64,000 nucleotides of DNA, taken from NCBI RefSeq assembly GCF_000153765.1, contig NZ_DS022294.1, positions 868,836 to 932,835 of the forward strand. Reading direction: 5' to 3'. The first letter of the stretch is position 1, and each line of letters begins with the position of its first letter. Shown here in pieces: positions 38,458 through 48,600 of the stretch. Source of the stretch: Mariprofundus ferrooxydans PV-1 (GTDB taxonomy: Bacteria > Pseudomonadota > Zetaproteobacteria > Mariprofundales > Mariprofundaceae). Made by a program: the position numbers and the translations under genes. The notes beneath the pieces are model-generated. The model saw nothing but the letters and a program-made list of their open reading frames with translations. It was not told where the DNA came from and ran no database searches.

Positions 38458-39321
38458 ATGAGACCATTGCGCAAGATCATTTTTCCCGCTGCGGGTATGG
38501 GGACGCGCTTTCTGCCGGCCACCAAGGCCAGCCCGAAAGAGATGCTGACCATCGTCGACAAACCATTGATTCAATATGGGGTCGAGGAGGCCCTTGCTGC
38601 GGGCATGGATCACATCATTATGGTTACCGGTCGCGGCAAACGCGCCATTGAAGACCATTTCGATATCTCGGCTGAGCTGGAGGCCAATCTAAAAAGCGCT
38701 GGCAAAAGCAAGTTGTACAAGGCCGTCTCTCGCGTATCGCGCATGGCCGAGGTGGTTTATGTGCGGCAAAAGCAGGCTCTGGGGCTGGGTCATGCCGTGC
38801 TCTGTGCCGAGCACTGGCTTAATGATGAGCCGTTCGGCGTGTCGCTGGCAGATGAGCTTATTGTCGGCAACATACCGGCCATGCAACAACTGCGCGAAGT
38901 ATATGAGGCAACAGGCTGTTCGGTACTCGGGCTGATGCAGGTACCGGAAGACCAGGTCTCCCGTTACGGCATCGTCGATTATATCGCCGAAGAGAGCGGG
39001 CTGTTGCGCCTGACCGATATGGTGGAGAAGCCGGCACCGGAGGACGCACCATCGCATCTGGCCATCGTCGGCCGTTATATCTTTACCCCTGCTTTGATGG
39101 CGCTGCTCAAAGATGTGCAGCCGGGCAAGGGTGGCGAGATCCAGTTAACCGATGCGATTGCCACACTGGCCAAACAGGAGCCGATTTACGGCGTACTGCT
39201 GGACGGCCAGCGCTTCGATGCCGGCACCCCGGAGGGGTTCCTGAAAGCCAATGCCGTGCTCGGCCTGCAGCATGCCGTTTACGGTGATGCCTTCCGACAG
39301 GCTCTGAAAGAGTATTTATGA
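38458..39321 (+). CDS. galU: UTP-glucose-1-phosphate uridylyltransferase
   Basis: Makes UDP-glucose for polysaccharide and lipopolysaccharide synthesis. The 287-residue protein has KIIFPAAGMGTRFLPATKASPKEML at the N-terminus, DKPLIQYGVEEALAAG, VYVRQKQALGLGHAVLCA and FDAGTPEGFLKAN, all typical of bacterial GalU. GAGGA seven bases before the ATG at 38458 sets the start. Its TGA overlaps the tsaB ATG. An inverted repeat lies upstream. Confidence 0.96.
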   Translation: MRPLRKIIFPAAGMGTRFLPATKASPKEMLTIVDKPLIQYGVEEALAAGMDHIIMVTGRGKRAIEDHFDISAELEANLKSAGKSKLYKAVSRVSRMAEVVYVRQKQALGLGHAVLCAEHWLNDEPFGVSLADELIVGNIPAMQQLREVYEATGCSVLGLMQVPEDQVSRYGIVDYIAEESGLLRLTDMVEKPAPEDAPSHLAIVGRYIFTPALMALLKDVQPGKGGEIQLTDAIATLAKQEPIYGVLLDGQRFDAGTPEGFLKANAVLGLQHAVYGDAFRQALKEYL

Positions 39322-39977
39322 AACAGTCGATGAATATACTGGCTCTGGATACAGCAACGGATATCACCTGTGCCTGCCTGCACGTAAACGGGCATGACTA
39401 CCCGGCCGCACTCGATGGCGGCCAGCGTATACGCTCCACCGGCATTATGCCGCTGCTCACCGGGCTGCTGGAACAGGCGGGCCTTGAGTGGAAGCAGCTG
39501 CAACTGCTGGCCTTCAGCCAGGGCCCCGGTTCATTTACCGGCCTGCGTATTGGTGCGGCGACACTTGCCGGCATCAATGCAGGCCTGCATCTGCCCGTAC
39601 TGCACCTCTCATCGCTGGCTGTCACTGCGCGTCAGGCGGCAGTAACCGACCAGCTATGGGTCGTGGAAGATGCACGTGCCGGCGAAGCCTTTGTCGGTTG
39701 TTATCAGGATGATGCAGCCGTAATGCCGGAACGCTGCATGCAGTGGCAGGATATCGTTTCACAGCTACCGCCGGGCAGGTTTGTCTGTCATGCTGAACCG
39801 CCTGTTGCGATGCCTGGCTGGCAGCGGCAGCCGCTGCTGCTTGATCGTGCTACAGCACTCGGGCAGCAGGTCCAGGCAGTGCTCCCTGCACAGGATAAAC
39901 AGTGTGCATTGCCGGTCTACCCCGCACCCGCCTATATGCAGTTATCACAAGCGGAAAGGAGTGCTCATGCCCGCTAA
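39318..39977 (+). CDS. tsaB: tRNA threonylcarbamoyladenosine biosynthesis protein TsaB
   Basis: A 219-residue ASKHA-fold partner of TsaD in t6A37 tRNA modification. Family motifs: ILALDTATDITCACLHV, the FSQGPGSFTGLRIGAATLAGIN stretch near residue 66, and PVLHLSSLAVTA. TsaB is a structural partner, not the catalytic subunit. The gene is coupled to galU (ATGA) and overlaps the phosphatase gene by 11 bases. Usual length is 220-230 residues. Confidence 0.93.
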   Translation: MKQSMNILALDTATDITCACLHVNGHDYPAALDGGQRIRSTGIMPLLTGLLEQAGLEWKQLQLLAFSQGPGSFTGLRIGAATLAGINAGLHLPVLHLSSLAVTARQAAVTDQLWVVEDARAGEAFVGCYQDDAAVMPERCMQWQDIVSQLPPGRFVCHAEPPVAMPGWQRQPLLLDRATALGQQVQAVLPAQDKQCALPVYPAPAYMQLSQAERSAHAR

Positions 39978-40440
39978 TCAGATCCGTGTCCTGTTTGTCT
40001 GTCTGGGAAATATCTGTCGCTCACCACTGGCTGAAGTGGTCGTGCGCGCAGTCGCACACGAACGAGGTCTACAGCACTACCACTTTGCCTCCGCCGGTAC
40101 CGGTGACTGGCATGTTGGTGGCTCGGCCGATCCGCGCTCATCGGCTACCGCGCTGGAGCACGGTCTGGATCTGAGCTCTCATCGCGCGCAGCAGATCACC
40201 GGAGCCGGCATCGGCGGATGGGACTGGTTTGTGGCGATGGATCGCGAAAATCGGCGCGACCTGCTGCGCATGGGGGTGACAGAGGATCGGCTGCTGCTGA
40301 TGCGCCAGTTTGAGGAGGACAACCCGGAGCCGGATGTGCCGGACCCCTACTACGGCGGCCCTGACGGCTTTGAACATGCCTATCGGATGCTGACAGCCAA
40401 CGCCGAAAAACTGCTCGATTATCTGGAGTCAAACACCTGA
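39967..40440 (+). CDS. Low-molecular-weight protein-tyrosine phosphatase
   Basis: A 157-residue LMW-PTP. The P-loop VCLGNICRSP carries the catalytic Cys and Arg (CX5R), and the general acid Asp appears in DVPDPYYGG near residue 125. This class dephosphorylates tyrosine kinases of polysaccharide export or arsenate; a specific substrate cannot be named. AAGGAG six bases before ATG 39967 sets the start, inside the tsaB end. Longer in-frame extension to 39781 lies wholly within tsaB and is rejected. Confidence 0.93.
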   Translation: MPANQIRVLFVCLGNICRSPLAEVVVRAVAHERGLQHYHFASAGTGDWHVGGSADPRSSATALEHGLDLSSHRAQQITGAGIGGWDWFVAMDRENRRDLLRMGVTEDRLLLMRQFEEDNPEPDVPDPYYGGPDGFEHAYRMLTANAEKLLDYLESNT

Positions 40441-40555
40441 CAAAGGTATCAATCAACGTCAACGGCGATGGCGCGCCCGGCCTTGAAGGCTCTATCGTCG
40501 GCAAACAGCCATCTCACCATTTGCCCTGAGTCCGACACCCTTCTAGGTTAGGCAG

Positions 40556-43500
40556 ATGCGTTTTGCCCCCTTTGCCCATCTGCATGTGCACTCCGACTTT
40601 TCTCTGCTCGGTTCCACCCTGAAAATAGGAGATCTGCTGCATAAAGTCGCCGAGCTGCGTCAGCCGGCCGTAGCCCTGACCGATTATGGCAACCTGTTCG
40701 GCGCTATCGAGTTTTACAGCAAGGCCATGCGTATGGGCATCAAGCCGATCATGGGCTGCGAGGTGTTTATCTGTGAAGATCACACCAAACGCATCTCCGA
40801 GGGACCGCGCGGACCGCGGTTTCCGCAACTGGTACTGCTGGCGCGCAATAACCACGGCTGGAAAAACCTGCTCAAGCTGGTCTCTATCTCCTATCTTGAC
40901 GGCTTTTACTACAAACCGCGCGTCGGCAAACCGCTGCTTAGCGAGCATGCGGACGGCCTGATTGCCATCTCCTCCGGCTGGAACGGCGAGATCGAGCAGC
41001 ACCTGCAGCGCGGTGATATCGAGGGCGCGCGTAAGGTGGCCATCGCCTACCGTGACATGTTCCATGAGGGCTGCTTTTTTATCGAGATTCAGCGCCAGAA
41101 CGGCTCCGGTCAGGAACAGATCAACGAGCTGTTGATTGAGCTGGCTCACGAGCTGGATATCCCGCTGGTGGCCAGCAATAACGCACACTTTCTCGAGCGC
41201 GAGGATTTTGAGGCGTTTCAGGCGATGCAGGCGCTGCAACAGAACCGCACACTCAATGATGATGTCTCCGGCCACTTTACGCCCGAATATTACCTGAAGT
41301 CCTATGAGGAGATGCAGGAGCTGTTTGAGGATATACCCGAGGCTCTGGAGAATACGGTACATATTGCCAACCGCTGCAATGTGGACCTGCAGTTCGGCAA
41401 TTATCAGCTGCCCGACTTTCAGCCGCCGGAGGATATGGAACTCTCTGCCTATATGCGTCAGCAATCGATGGAGGGACTGGATGATCGCTGGCCGGCCATT
41501 CTGGCCGGTGATCCGGATGCGGTGCGCGAAACCTACGATGCACGGCTGGCCTTCGAGCTCGACGTCATCGAGAACATGGGCTTTCCCGGTTATTTTCTCA
41601 TCGTATCCGACTTTATCACCTGGGCGAAACATCAGGGGATCCCGGTCGGCCCCGGTCGCGGTTCCGGCGCAGGCTCCCTGGTAGCCTACTGTCTGAAGAT
41701 TACCGACCTCGACCCGATCAAATACGGTCTGCTCTTCGAGCGATTCCTCAACCCTGAGCGCGTATCGATGCCCGATTTCGACATCGATTTCTGTATGAGC
41801 CGGCGTGAAGAGGCGATCCGCTACGTCACCCATAAATACGGCGAGGACAAGGTGGCTCAGATCATCACCTTCGGCTCTATGAAAGCCAAGGCAGTGATCC
41901 GTGATGTCGGTCGTGTACTGCCGATGGAACTGGCCAAGGTCAATATGATTGCCAAGCTGGTACCCAATGACCTGAAGATGACGCTGGAAAAGGCCCTGGT
42001 GGATGAACCGAAGCTGGCCAAAATGGTCAAGGAGGATGTCGAGGTAGCGCGGCTGTTTGCGCTGGCCAAACGACTGGAGGGTAGCCACCGCAATGCCGGC
42101 AAGCATGCCGCCGGCGTGATTATCGGCCGACGCGAGCTGGTGGATACAGCGCCGCTGTTCAAGGTGGCGGGTGAAGAGGGCAAGGTTGTACAGTGGGACA
42201 TGGCCAATGTTGAAAAGGTCGGCCTGATCAAGTTCGATTTCCTCGGTTTAAAGACGCTGACGGTAATCGATATTGCCGTAAAACTGGTGCGCCAGTACGA
42301 ATCGGGTGATGCCGCGAAACACTTTGATATCACGACGATTCCGATGCATGACGAAGCGACATTCCAGCTCATGCAGCGCGGCCAGACGGGCGCTGTATTC
42401 CAGGTGGAGTCATCGGGCATGCGCGACCTGCTCACACGCCTTAAGCCCGACTGCTTTGAGGATATTATTGCGCTGGTGGCACTCTATCGCCCGGGCCCGC
42501 TGGAATCGGGCATGGTCGACACCTTTATTGAGTGCAAACATGGCAGACAGGCCATCGAATACCCGCTGCCACAGTTGAAAACGATCCTGCAGGAGACCAA
42601 CGGCGTGATTCTGTATCAGGAACAGGTGATGCAGATCGCCCAGCTGCTGGCCGGTTTTTCGCTCGGACAGGCGGATATGCTGCGTCGCGCCATGGGCAAG
42701 AAAAAAGCCGAAGAGATGGCCGAGCAGCGCAAGATTTTCATGGCAGGCGCGGAAAAGCAGAAGGTGGATCTGGACAAGGCCGAGCACATGTTCGACCTGA
42801 TGGAGAAATTTGCCGGCTACGGCTTTAACAAATCCCATTCCGCCGCCTATGCACTGATCTCCTACCAGACCGCCTTTCTGAAGGCCCACTATCCCAGAGC
42901 GTTTATGGCCGCAACGATGAGCTGTGATATGGGCAATACCGATAAACTGGCGCTGCTGGTAACCGACTGCCGCAATATGGGCATTGATGTGCTGCAACCG
43001 CATATCAATGAGTCGGACTGGGAGTTCCGCCCGGAAGGGGATTGCATCCGCTACGGGCTGGGTGGTATCAAGGGCGTCGGCGAAGCCGCACTGCGCGCGG
43101 TGATCGACGAGCGCAAAACCAACGGTGAGTTCACATCGTTTGAAGATATGATCATGCGGGCACCGGCGCGCACGCTGAACAAACGCATTCTCGAAGCCAT
43201 GATCAGGGCCGGGGCACTGCAAGGGCTGATTCCGCATCAGCGAGCGGCACTGGAAGGGTTGGGAGAAGTGCTGGAAAATCTCTCCCGTAAACGTAAGGAG
43301 TTTGCCTCCAACCAGTCCTTTTTGTTTACGGTAGCGGAGCCTGAGAGTGCCGATGGCGGTTTCCCGACACTGCCGGCATGGAGTCCCGGTGAAAGCCTGC
43401 AGGCAGAGCGCGAGGTGCTCGGCTTTTATCTGACTGGTCATCCGCTGGAGGCATGGCTGAAACGCACAACCGGCTTGGGTGATTGCAACTTGAGCGAGCT

Positions 43501-44065
43501 CAAGGAGCGAGAGGAGGGGGCTGAAATTGTCGTACCGGTCGGCATATCCTCCATACGCCAGTACCAGGGTGGACGCGGCACGATGGCTTTTGTGCAGCTG
43601 GAAGATTTGCACGGTCAGGCTGAAATGGTCTGTTTTTCAACCATCTACGCCGACATAGCGGAGCTGCTGCAGGCTGACATACCGCTGCTGATTGCCGCCC
43701 GGGTAGACAAGAGCAAGGATGAACCGGTACTGATTGCGGAAGCGGCTGCCTCGCTTGCGGAGCTGGTGCCGGAGCTGGTCACGGAAGTCCGCATTACCAC
43801 AGCCAGTCTTGCCTGGGATGAAATAACCCTGGCACGACTGAAATCCCTTGCTCAGGGCGGCCCTGCACGTCTGTCATTCCATGTCAGACTGCCAGACGCT
43901 AGTCTTGCCATTCTGCAGACTGGTCCATGTCTGCGCTGGGATGAGGATGTCAAAACGCAGCTGGATGCGCGTTTCGGCCCTGAATCGATTCATTTACAGT
44001 GCAAACCATGGCAGCCGCAGCGTCCGGCGCGCCGGGCATATGAACGGAACGACAAGAGAGGATAA
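40556..44065 (+). CDS. dnaE: DNA polymerase III alpha subunit
   Basis: Catalytic replicative polymerase of 1169 residues. The N-terminal PHP domain begins [15 protein letters not shown]; the palm shows [12 protein letters not shown] with the catalytic aspartates and [16 protein letters not shown]; fingers [20 protein letters not shown]; then helix-hairpin-helix and OB domains. Length matches E. coli DnaE (1160). Its TAA is separated from the accA GTG by a single base, so they are cotranscribed, a pair common in proteobacteria. Confidence 0.98.
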   Translation: MRFAPFAHLHVHSDFSLLGSTLKIGDLLHKVAELRQPAVALTDYGNLFGAIEFYSKAMRMGIKPIMGCEVFICEDHTKRISEGPRGPRFPQLVLLARNNHGWKNLLKLVSISYLDGFYYKPRVGKPLLSEHADGLIAISSGWNGEIEQHLQRGDIEGARKVAIAYRDMFHEGCFFIEIQRQNGSGQEQINELLIELAHELDIPLVASNNAHFLEREDFEAFQAMQALQQNRTLNDDVSGHFTPEYYLKSYEEMQELFEDIPEALENTVHIANRCNVDLQFGNYQLPDFQPPEDMELSAYMRQQSMEGLDDRWPAILAGDPDAVRETYDARLAFELDVIENMGFPGYFLIVSDFITWAKHQGIPVGPGRGSGAGSLVAYCLKITDLDPIKYGLLFERFLNPERVSMPDFDIDFCMSRREEAIRYVTHKYGEDKVAQIITFGSMKAKAVIRDVGRVLPMELAKVNMIAKLVPNDLKMTLEKALVDEPKLAKMVKEDVEVARLFALAKRLEGSHRNAGKHAAGVIIGRRELVDTAPLFKVAGEEGKVVQWDMANVEKVGLIKFDFLGLKTLTVIDIAVKLVRQYESGDAAKHFDITTIPMHDEATFQLMQRGQTGAVFQVESSGMRDLLTRLKPDCFEDIIALVALYRPGPLESGMVDTFIECKHGRQAIEYPLPQLKTILQETNGVILYQEQVMQIAQLLAGFSLGQADMLRRAMGKKKAEEMAEQRKIFMAGAEKQKVDLDKAEHMFDLMEKFAGYGFNKSHSAAYALISYQTAFLKAHYPRAFMAATMSCDMGNTDKLALLVTDCRNMGIDVLQPHINESDWEFRPEGDCIRYGLGGIKGVGEAALRAVIDERKTNGEFTSFEDMIMRAPARTLNKRILEAMIRAGALQGLIPHQRAALEGLGEVLENLSRKRKEFASNQSFLFTVAEPESADGGFPTLPAWSPGESLQAEREVLGFYLTGHPLEAWLKRTTGLGDCNLSELKEREEGAEIVVPVGISSIRQYQGGRGTMAFVQLEDLHGQAEMVCFSTIYADIAELLQADIPLLIAARVDKSKDEPVLIAEAAASLAELVPELVTEVRITTASLAWDEITLARLKSLAQGGPARLSFHVRLPDASLAILQTGPCLRWDEDVKTQLDARFGPESIHLQCKPWQPQRPARRAYERNDKRG

Positions 44066-44066
44066 A

Positions 44067-45026
44067 GTGGCATTTAGTTATCTCGAATTTGAACGTCCGA
44101 TCGCGGAGCTGACCTCCAAAATCGCAGAGCTGTCCAGTATGGGCAGCGGTTCCGGCGTGAATATCGCCGAGGAAGTGGAGCGCCTGAACGTCAAGCGCGA
44201 CAAACTGGTCGAGCAGATCTACAGCAAGGCAACCCGTGCCCAGATCTGTCAGCTCTCCCGACATCCGGACCGTCCCTATATTCTGGATTATATCCCGCTG
44301 ATCTTTGATGATTTTCAGGAGCTGCACGGCGAGCGCACCTTTTCCAACGATGGAGCCATTGTCGGCGGTCTGGCCAGTTTCCGTGGGCAGAGTGTGATGC
44401 TGATCGGGCATCAGAAGGGACGCGATACCAAAGAGAAATTAAAGCGTAATTTCGGCATGCCCAGACCGGAAGGCTATCGCAAAGCCCTGCGCCTGTTCCG
44501 TCTGGCGGAACGCTTTGATGTGCCGATACTTACCTTTATCGATACCGCCGGCGCCTGGCCGGGTATCGATGCCGAAGAGCACGGACAGAGTGAGGCGATT
44601 GCCCGTAACCTGCAGGAGCTGGCCGGACTGAAAGTACCGGTGATCTGTACGGTGATCGGCGAGGGTGGTTCCGGCGGCGCACTGGCTATCGGCGTCGGTG
44701 ACCGGATGTATATGCAGCAGTTCTCCACCTATTCGGTCATCTCACCCGAGGGGTGTGCCGCCATTTTGTGGCGCGACCGTGCTCACGCCGAGGAAGCGGC
44801 AGAGGCACTTAAACCCACTGCCAAAGATCTACAGGGTCTGGGCCTGATCGACGGTATTATTGCCGAGCCGAAAGACGGTGCGCACCGAAACATCAACGAA
44901 GCAGCCGACCTGATTGCCGAGGTGCTGGACAGTGCGCTCAAGGAGCTGCTGGCAACACCGGTCAACAAACTGTTGGCCGCCCGCGCAGCACGACTGCGCA
45001 AGATAGGTTCATTCAGCGAATCCTGA
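44067..45026 (+). CDS. accA: Acetyl-CoA carboxylase carboxyltransferase subunit alpha
   Basis: Transfers CO2 from carboxybiotin to acetyl-CoA, giving malonyl-CoA for fatty acids. The 319-residue protein starts at a GTG ([19 protein letters not shown]) with AGAGAGGA upstream, one base after dnaE. Signature regions: [51 protein letters not shown], and [16 protein letters not shown]. Length equals E. coli AccA. Longer frames into dnaE are not credible. Confidence 0.97.
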   Translation: MAFSYLEFERPIAELTSKIAELSSMGSGSGVNIAEEVERLNVKRDKLVEQIYSKATRAQICQLSRHPDRPYILDYIPLIFDDFQELHGERTFSNDGAIVGGLASFRGQSVMLIGHQKGRDTKEKLKRNFGMPRPEGYRKALRLFRLAERFDVPILTFIDTAGAWPGIDAEEHGQSEAIARNLQELAGLKVPVICTVIGEGGSGGALAIGVGDRMYMQQFSTYSVISPEGCAAILWRDRAHAEEAAEALKPTAKDLQGLGLIDGIIAEPKDGAHRNINEAADLIAEVLDSALKELLATPVNKLLAARAARLRKIGSFSES

Positions 45027-45059
45027 TTGTCGCCACCGGTCTGTGTTACGACGGCCCGC

Positions 45060-45087
45060 TTTACACCGGGCCCGGTGCCCCTATGCT
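45060..45087 (+). promoter_or_regulatory. Promoter for tRNA-Ser
   Basis: TTTACA (45060-45065) and TATGCT (45082-45087), 16-base spacer, GC-rich discriminator, about 28 bases before the tRNA. The spacer holds a perfect 12-bp palindrome (45065-45076). Confidence 0.55.
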
Positions 45088-45115
45088 TCGCGCACTTGAT
45101 CAGACCTGCCTTCAT

Positions 45116-45207
45116 GGAGAGGTATTCGAAGTGGTCATAACGGCACCGACTCGAAATCGGTTGGGGGCGAGAGTCCCACGTGGGTTCGAATCCCACCCTC
45201 TCCGCCA
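45116..45207 (+). tRNA. tRNA-Ser (anticodon CGA)
   Basis: 92 bases including encoded CCA. Acceptor GGAGAGG/CCTCTCC, anticodon arm CCGA-CTCGAAA-TCGG giving CGA, a long variable arm as expected for class II tRNA-Ser, and T-arm GTGGG-TTCGAAT-CCCAC. Reads UCG codons. Confidence 0.96.
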
Positions 45208-45210
45208 TAT

Positions 45211-45243
45211 AAAAAAAGCGCGCCTTTACGGTGCGCTTTTTTT
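45211..45243. terminator. Terminator after tRNA-Ser
   Basis: Perfect 11-bp stem (45211-45221 with 45233-45243), A-run then T-run, works on both strands. A second, shorter version stands at 45393-45418. Confidence 0.88.
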
Positions 45244-45390
45244 ATATGTACCGAGAGGTGACGATTAGAAACCAATCGGGTTCGACCGATCAGCAGGATC
45301 GCTGACCGGAACGCCGCATCAGCGGCGGCCCGCAAGGGTGGAGGGCAGGAGCCCGACATAATCCCGTCCGCCCATATCCATACGCTGAAA
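45211..45390. repeat. Tandem repeat copy 1 downstream of tRNA-Ser
   Basis: About 180 bases: terminator hairpin, then a GC-rich part containing AACCAATCGGGTTCGACCG and a GGTGGAGGGCAGGAGCCCG stretch, ending near a CCCGTCCGCCCA. Copy 2 follows directly at 45391-45572. No open frame is credible. Confidence 0.85.
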
Positions 45391-45572
45391 ATAAAGCGCG
45401 CCCTTTACGGTGCGCTTTTTTAATATGTGCCGAGCGGTGACGCTTAGAAACCAATCGGGTTCGACCGGTCAGCAGGATCGCTGGCCGGAACGCCGCATCA
45501 AGCGGCGGCCCGAAGGGTGGAGGGCAGGAGCCCGACATAATCCCGTCCACCCACCCATATCTACGCCAAAAA
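45391..45572. repeat. Tandem repeat copy 2
   Basis: Matches copy 1 over nearly its whole length with scattered substitutions and small indels (roughly 90% by eye). Begins with the second terminator-like hairpin. The bases 45573-45668 hold nothing recognised. Confidence 0.85.
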
Positions 45573-45668
45573 CAAAGCACTTCACCAGTTTGCAACGCGC
45601 TGTTTTTATAGGGAGAATGTGAGGTCACACGCCGGGTTTTAATCGAGCGAAAACACTACAACCGCAAA

Positions 45669-48600
45669 TCAGTGGTGATGATCGACAATCGCTTCCAGCC
45701 GTGTCAGCCCCAGCATCAGTCGCATGCGGCGAGACTCCGGTGAAGCGGTCGGATCATTGATCTGCGGCTCCAGGCTCTCAATATCCGACCAGTAGGGATG
45801 CTGCTGCCAGAGAGTGGCGGCAAGGCTATCAAAGTCGTGGCCGGGCTTGCTCAGCAGCTGGGCAATGGCACGGTTTTGCAACAATGTCAGCCGGTGCAAC
45901 CACTCCCGGCGCAGGTTATGTGCATCATCGTCAGCCCACTCCGGCGAGCGTAACGAACGCTCCATCTCATCAATAGGCAGCAGGGCAAGACATGCGCGAC
46001 TGGCACTGAGACAGCGGTTCAGGCTGATGTGCATGGATGAGGCCAGATGTACAGCACAGGCGGACTGTGCCAGCAACGGCATGATCGCCAGATGCCGACA
46101 GTGCTCCTCCGCAAGCCCCGATGCAATCAGGGCTTCATCCGGATCTACATCAGCAGCCATTTTCTTGCGGAACCGGCGCAAGCCACGTAGCTGAGTAGCG
46201 ATCCATGCCTGATCGAGCTGCTCGACCGGACACAGTCGCAACAGGTTTTCGGCAAACAGCATCTGTGATGCCTGTAACGCATGCTGCAGAGCCACCGCCA
46301 GATTCATGTCAGCAATATCATCCCAGATGGCTGTCCGTAGCGACTCTGTATCAAGCAGTACCTCGGCAATCAGCAGTGCTTCAACAATGTCGGCCGTTGA
46401 GGCATCCACCAGCGTTTCCATATGGTGAATGGTGCACAGTCCCATATGGTTGACCACATGATTGGTCACCTGCGTATTGATAATTTCGCTGGCTAGCGGG
46501 TGCGCCGAATAAGCGGATGCATATTTTCGCTTCAGGGCCGGCGGAAAATAGTCCTGTAGCAGCTGCTGACTGAATACGCTGCTCGTATCGAAGTCTGTGC
46601 CGGAAAGCCGCGCATGAATCCGATTCTTCTCCTGCCCCAGCAGTATCGACAGCTGAGGGCGCAGATGCAGCAGTTCATTATCATCGATTTGTGGTGCAAC
46701 AGATGCATCCAGCCAGCCCTGATTGGCCAGCCCGTCGCGCAAACGCTGCATTCGCGGCGGATAGTGTCCTGCATCAAACTCCGCCAGTGTCAGCGCGCGA
46801 GATTGCAACAGGTTATCCATCAAACACTGTTCGGTCACTGCATCGGTAAGCTTCACCAGCAGGCTGTTTCGTCTGGCCAGCGGTGCTCTTACCGTCGGCA
46901 CATTGAACAGAATCTTCAGGTTCACCTCATGGTCTGACATATCGACACCAGCGGAGTTATCCATGGCATCTGTATTGATCAGGCCGCCAGCCCGCGCATA
47001 TTCAATGCGCGCTTTCTGAGTAAAGCCGAGATTGCCGCCTTCGCAGACCACCTTGCAACGCAACTCCGCAGCATTAACCCGCACAGCATTATTGGCCGGA
47101 TCACGGGCTTCGGCATGGGCCTCTGTTGTCGATTTAACGTAGGTGCCGATACCACCGTTGTAGAGCAGGTCGACCGGGGCGGAGAGAATCGCACGTATCA
47201 GCGCCTCCCCGTCCAGCTCTGCCGCTTCGATACCAAGCACCATGCGCACATGAGCCGAGAGTTTGATCTGTTTGGCACTGCGTTCGAATACGCCGCCACC
47301 CCGACTGATGACTGATGTATGATAACCATCCCAGCCACTGCCTGCGGCAAACAGCCGGCGGCGCTCGGCGAAGGCCTTTGCGGCATCCGGTTCCGGGTCG
47401 AGGAAGATATGGCGATGATTGAAAGCCGCTACCAGGCGTATGGCCGGGTTGAGCAACATACCGTTACCAAATACATCGCCGCCCATATCGCCAATACCGA
47501 CACAGGAGATCGGATCCGCACAGGCATCCACACCCAGCTTGGCGAACAGGTGTGTGGCGCAAATCCATGCCCCGCGTGCAGTAATGCCCACAACCTTGTG
47601 GTCGTAGCCGAAACGACCGCCACTGGCAAAAGCATCATCCAGCCAGAAACCATTCGCCTGCGATTCGTCGTTGGCATCATTGGAGAAACTGGCTGTGCCT
47701 TTATCGGCGGCAACGACCAGATAGGCATCATTGGCATCGACTTCCGGAATACGGATACCTTCGGGCGGTCGCAATGCGCCATCCACCAAATTGTCGGTCA
47801 ACGCCAGCAGCGTTCGAATAAATGATCGGTACTGTTGCAACACAAAGGCTGGACCCTGGCCGCCGCGAATGACAAAACCGCCCTTGGAGCCGGTTGGCAC
47901 AATCTGTCCGTTTTTGATCGTCTGCGTACTCATTAACTCCAGAATTTCAGTGCGGAAGTCCGCCGGGCGATCGGAGTAGCGGATACCGCCGCGGGCAATG
48001 GGGCCGGCGCGCAGGTGTGCGCCCTCCACATGTACGCCATGCACGAATATTTCACGCCACGGCAGCGGGTGAAGGGCAAAACCGAGTTGTGCTGTGTCAA
48101 TTTTAATGCCGATTGGGGCGCCCCGGCTGCGTACAAATGCATTGGTGCGCACGCCGGCCTCAACCAGTTCGGCCAGAGCCCTGAACCAGCGGTCATCGGT
48201 CAGGCTGCCGACACTCTGCATGGCATGATCAAAAGCGTTACGCGCTTCAGCCAGAACACTGTCGGGCATACCAGAGAGGTGTCGGGCGGCGAACAGACGC
48301 TGCAGGCAGGCACTGACTTTGGCATGGCGCAGCATCATGTCCGTTAACGGCAGCCGGGCAGCATCAGGTAGCAGTTGTACCAGATGATTACGCAACGTGA
48401 TCAGGATAGCCAGTTCATCAATATCCAGCGAAGCGGCTATCATAAGACCATTGACTGCATCATGGTCCGCCTCACCGTTGAGTACCAGTGTCAGGCCACG
48501 CTGCAACCGCTGAATATCGCCGTGATCCAGGTGGTGAGGTGCCCGGCAGGTCAAGGCAGAGATATAAATACGACCGCGACCGGGATCACCACTACCGTCG

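Noticed and set aside
39781-39966. N-terminal extension of the LMW phosphatase
   Set aside because: Lies inside tsaB; a strong ribosome site marks the start at 39967 and the P-loop is at the expected distance from it.
40514-42106. 530-codon open frame antisense to dnaE
   Set aside because: It lies wholly within dnaE, whose protein is conserved and complete, and its translation has no family features.
42410-43612. 400-codon open frame antisense to dnaE
   Set aside because: Shadow of dnaE; high-GC third positions keep the opposite frame open by chance.
43848-44066. N-terminal extension of accA
   Set aside because: Lies inside dnaE; GTG 44067 has a good ribosome site and gives the normal AccA length.
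44783-45208. Minus-strand frame starting MAERVGFEPTWDSRP
   Set aside because: This N-terminus is the well-known false translation of a tRNA gene (tRNA-Ser at 45116-45207).
45211-45572. CRISPR-like or tRNA-array reading of the tandem repeat
   Set aside because: Only two long copies without spacers, and no second tRNA can be folded.
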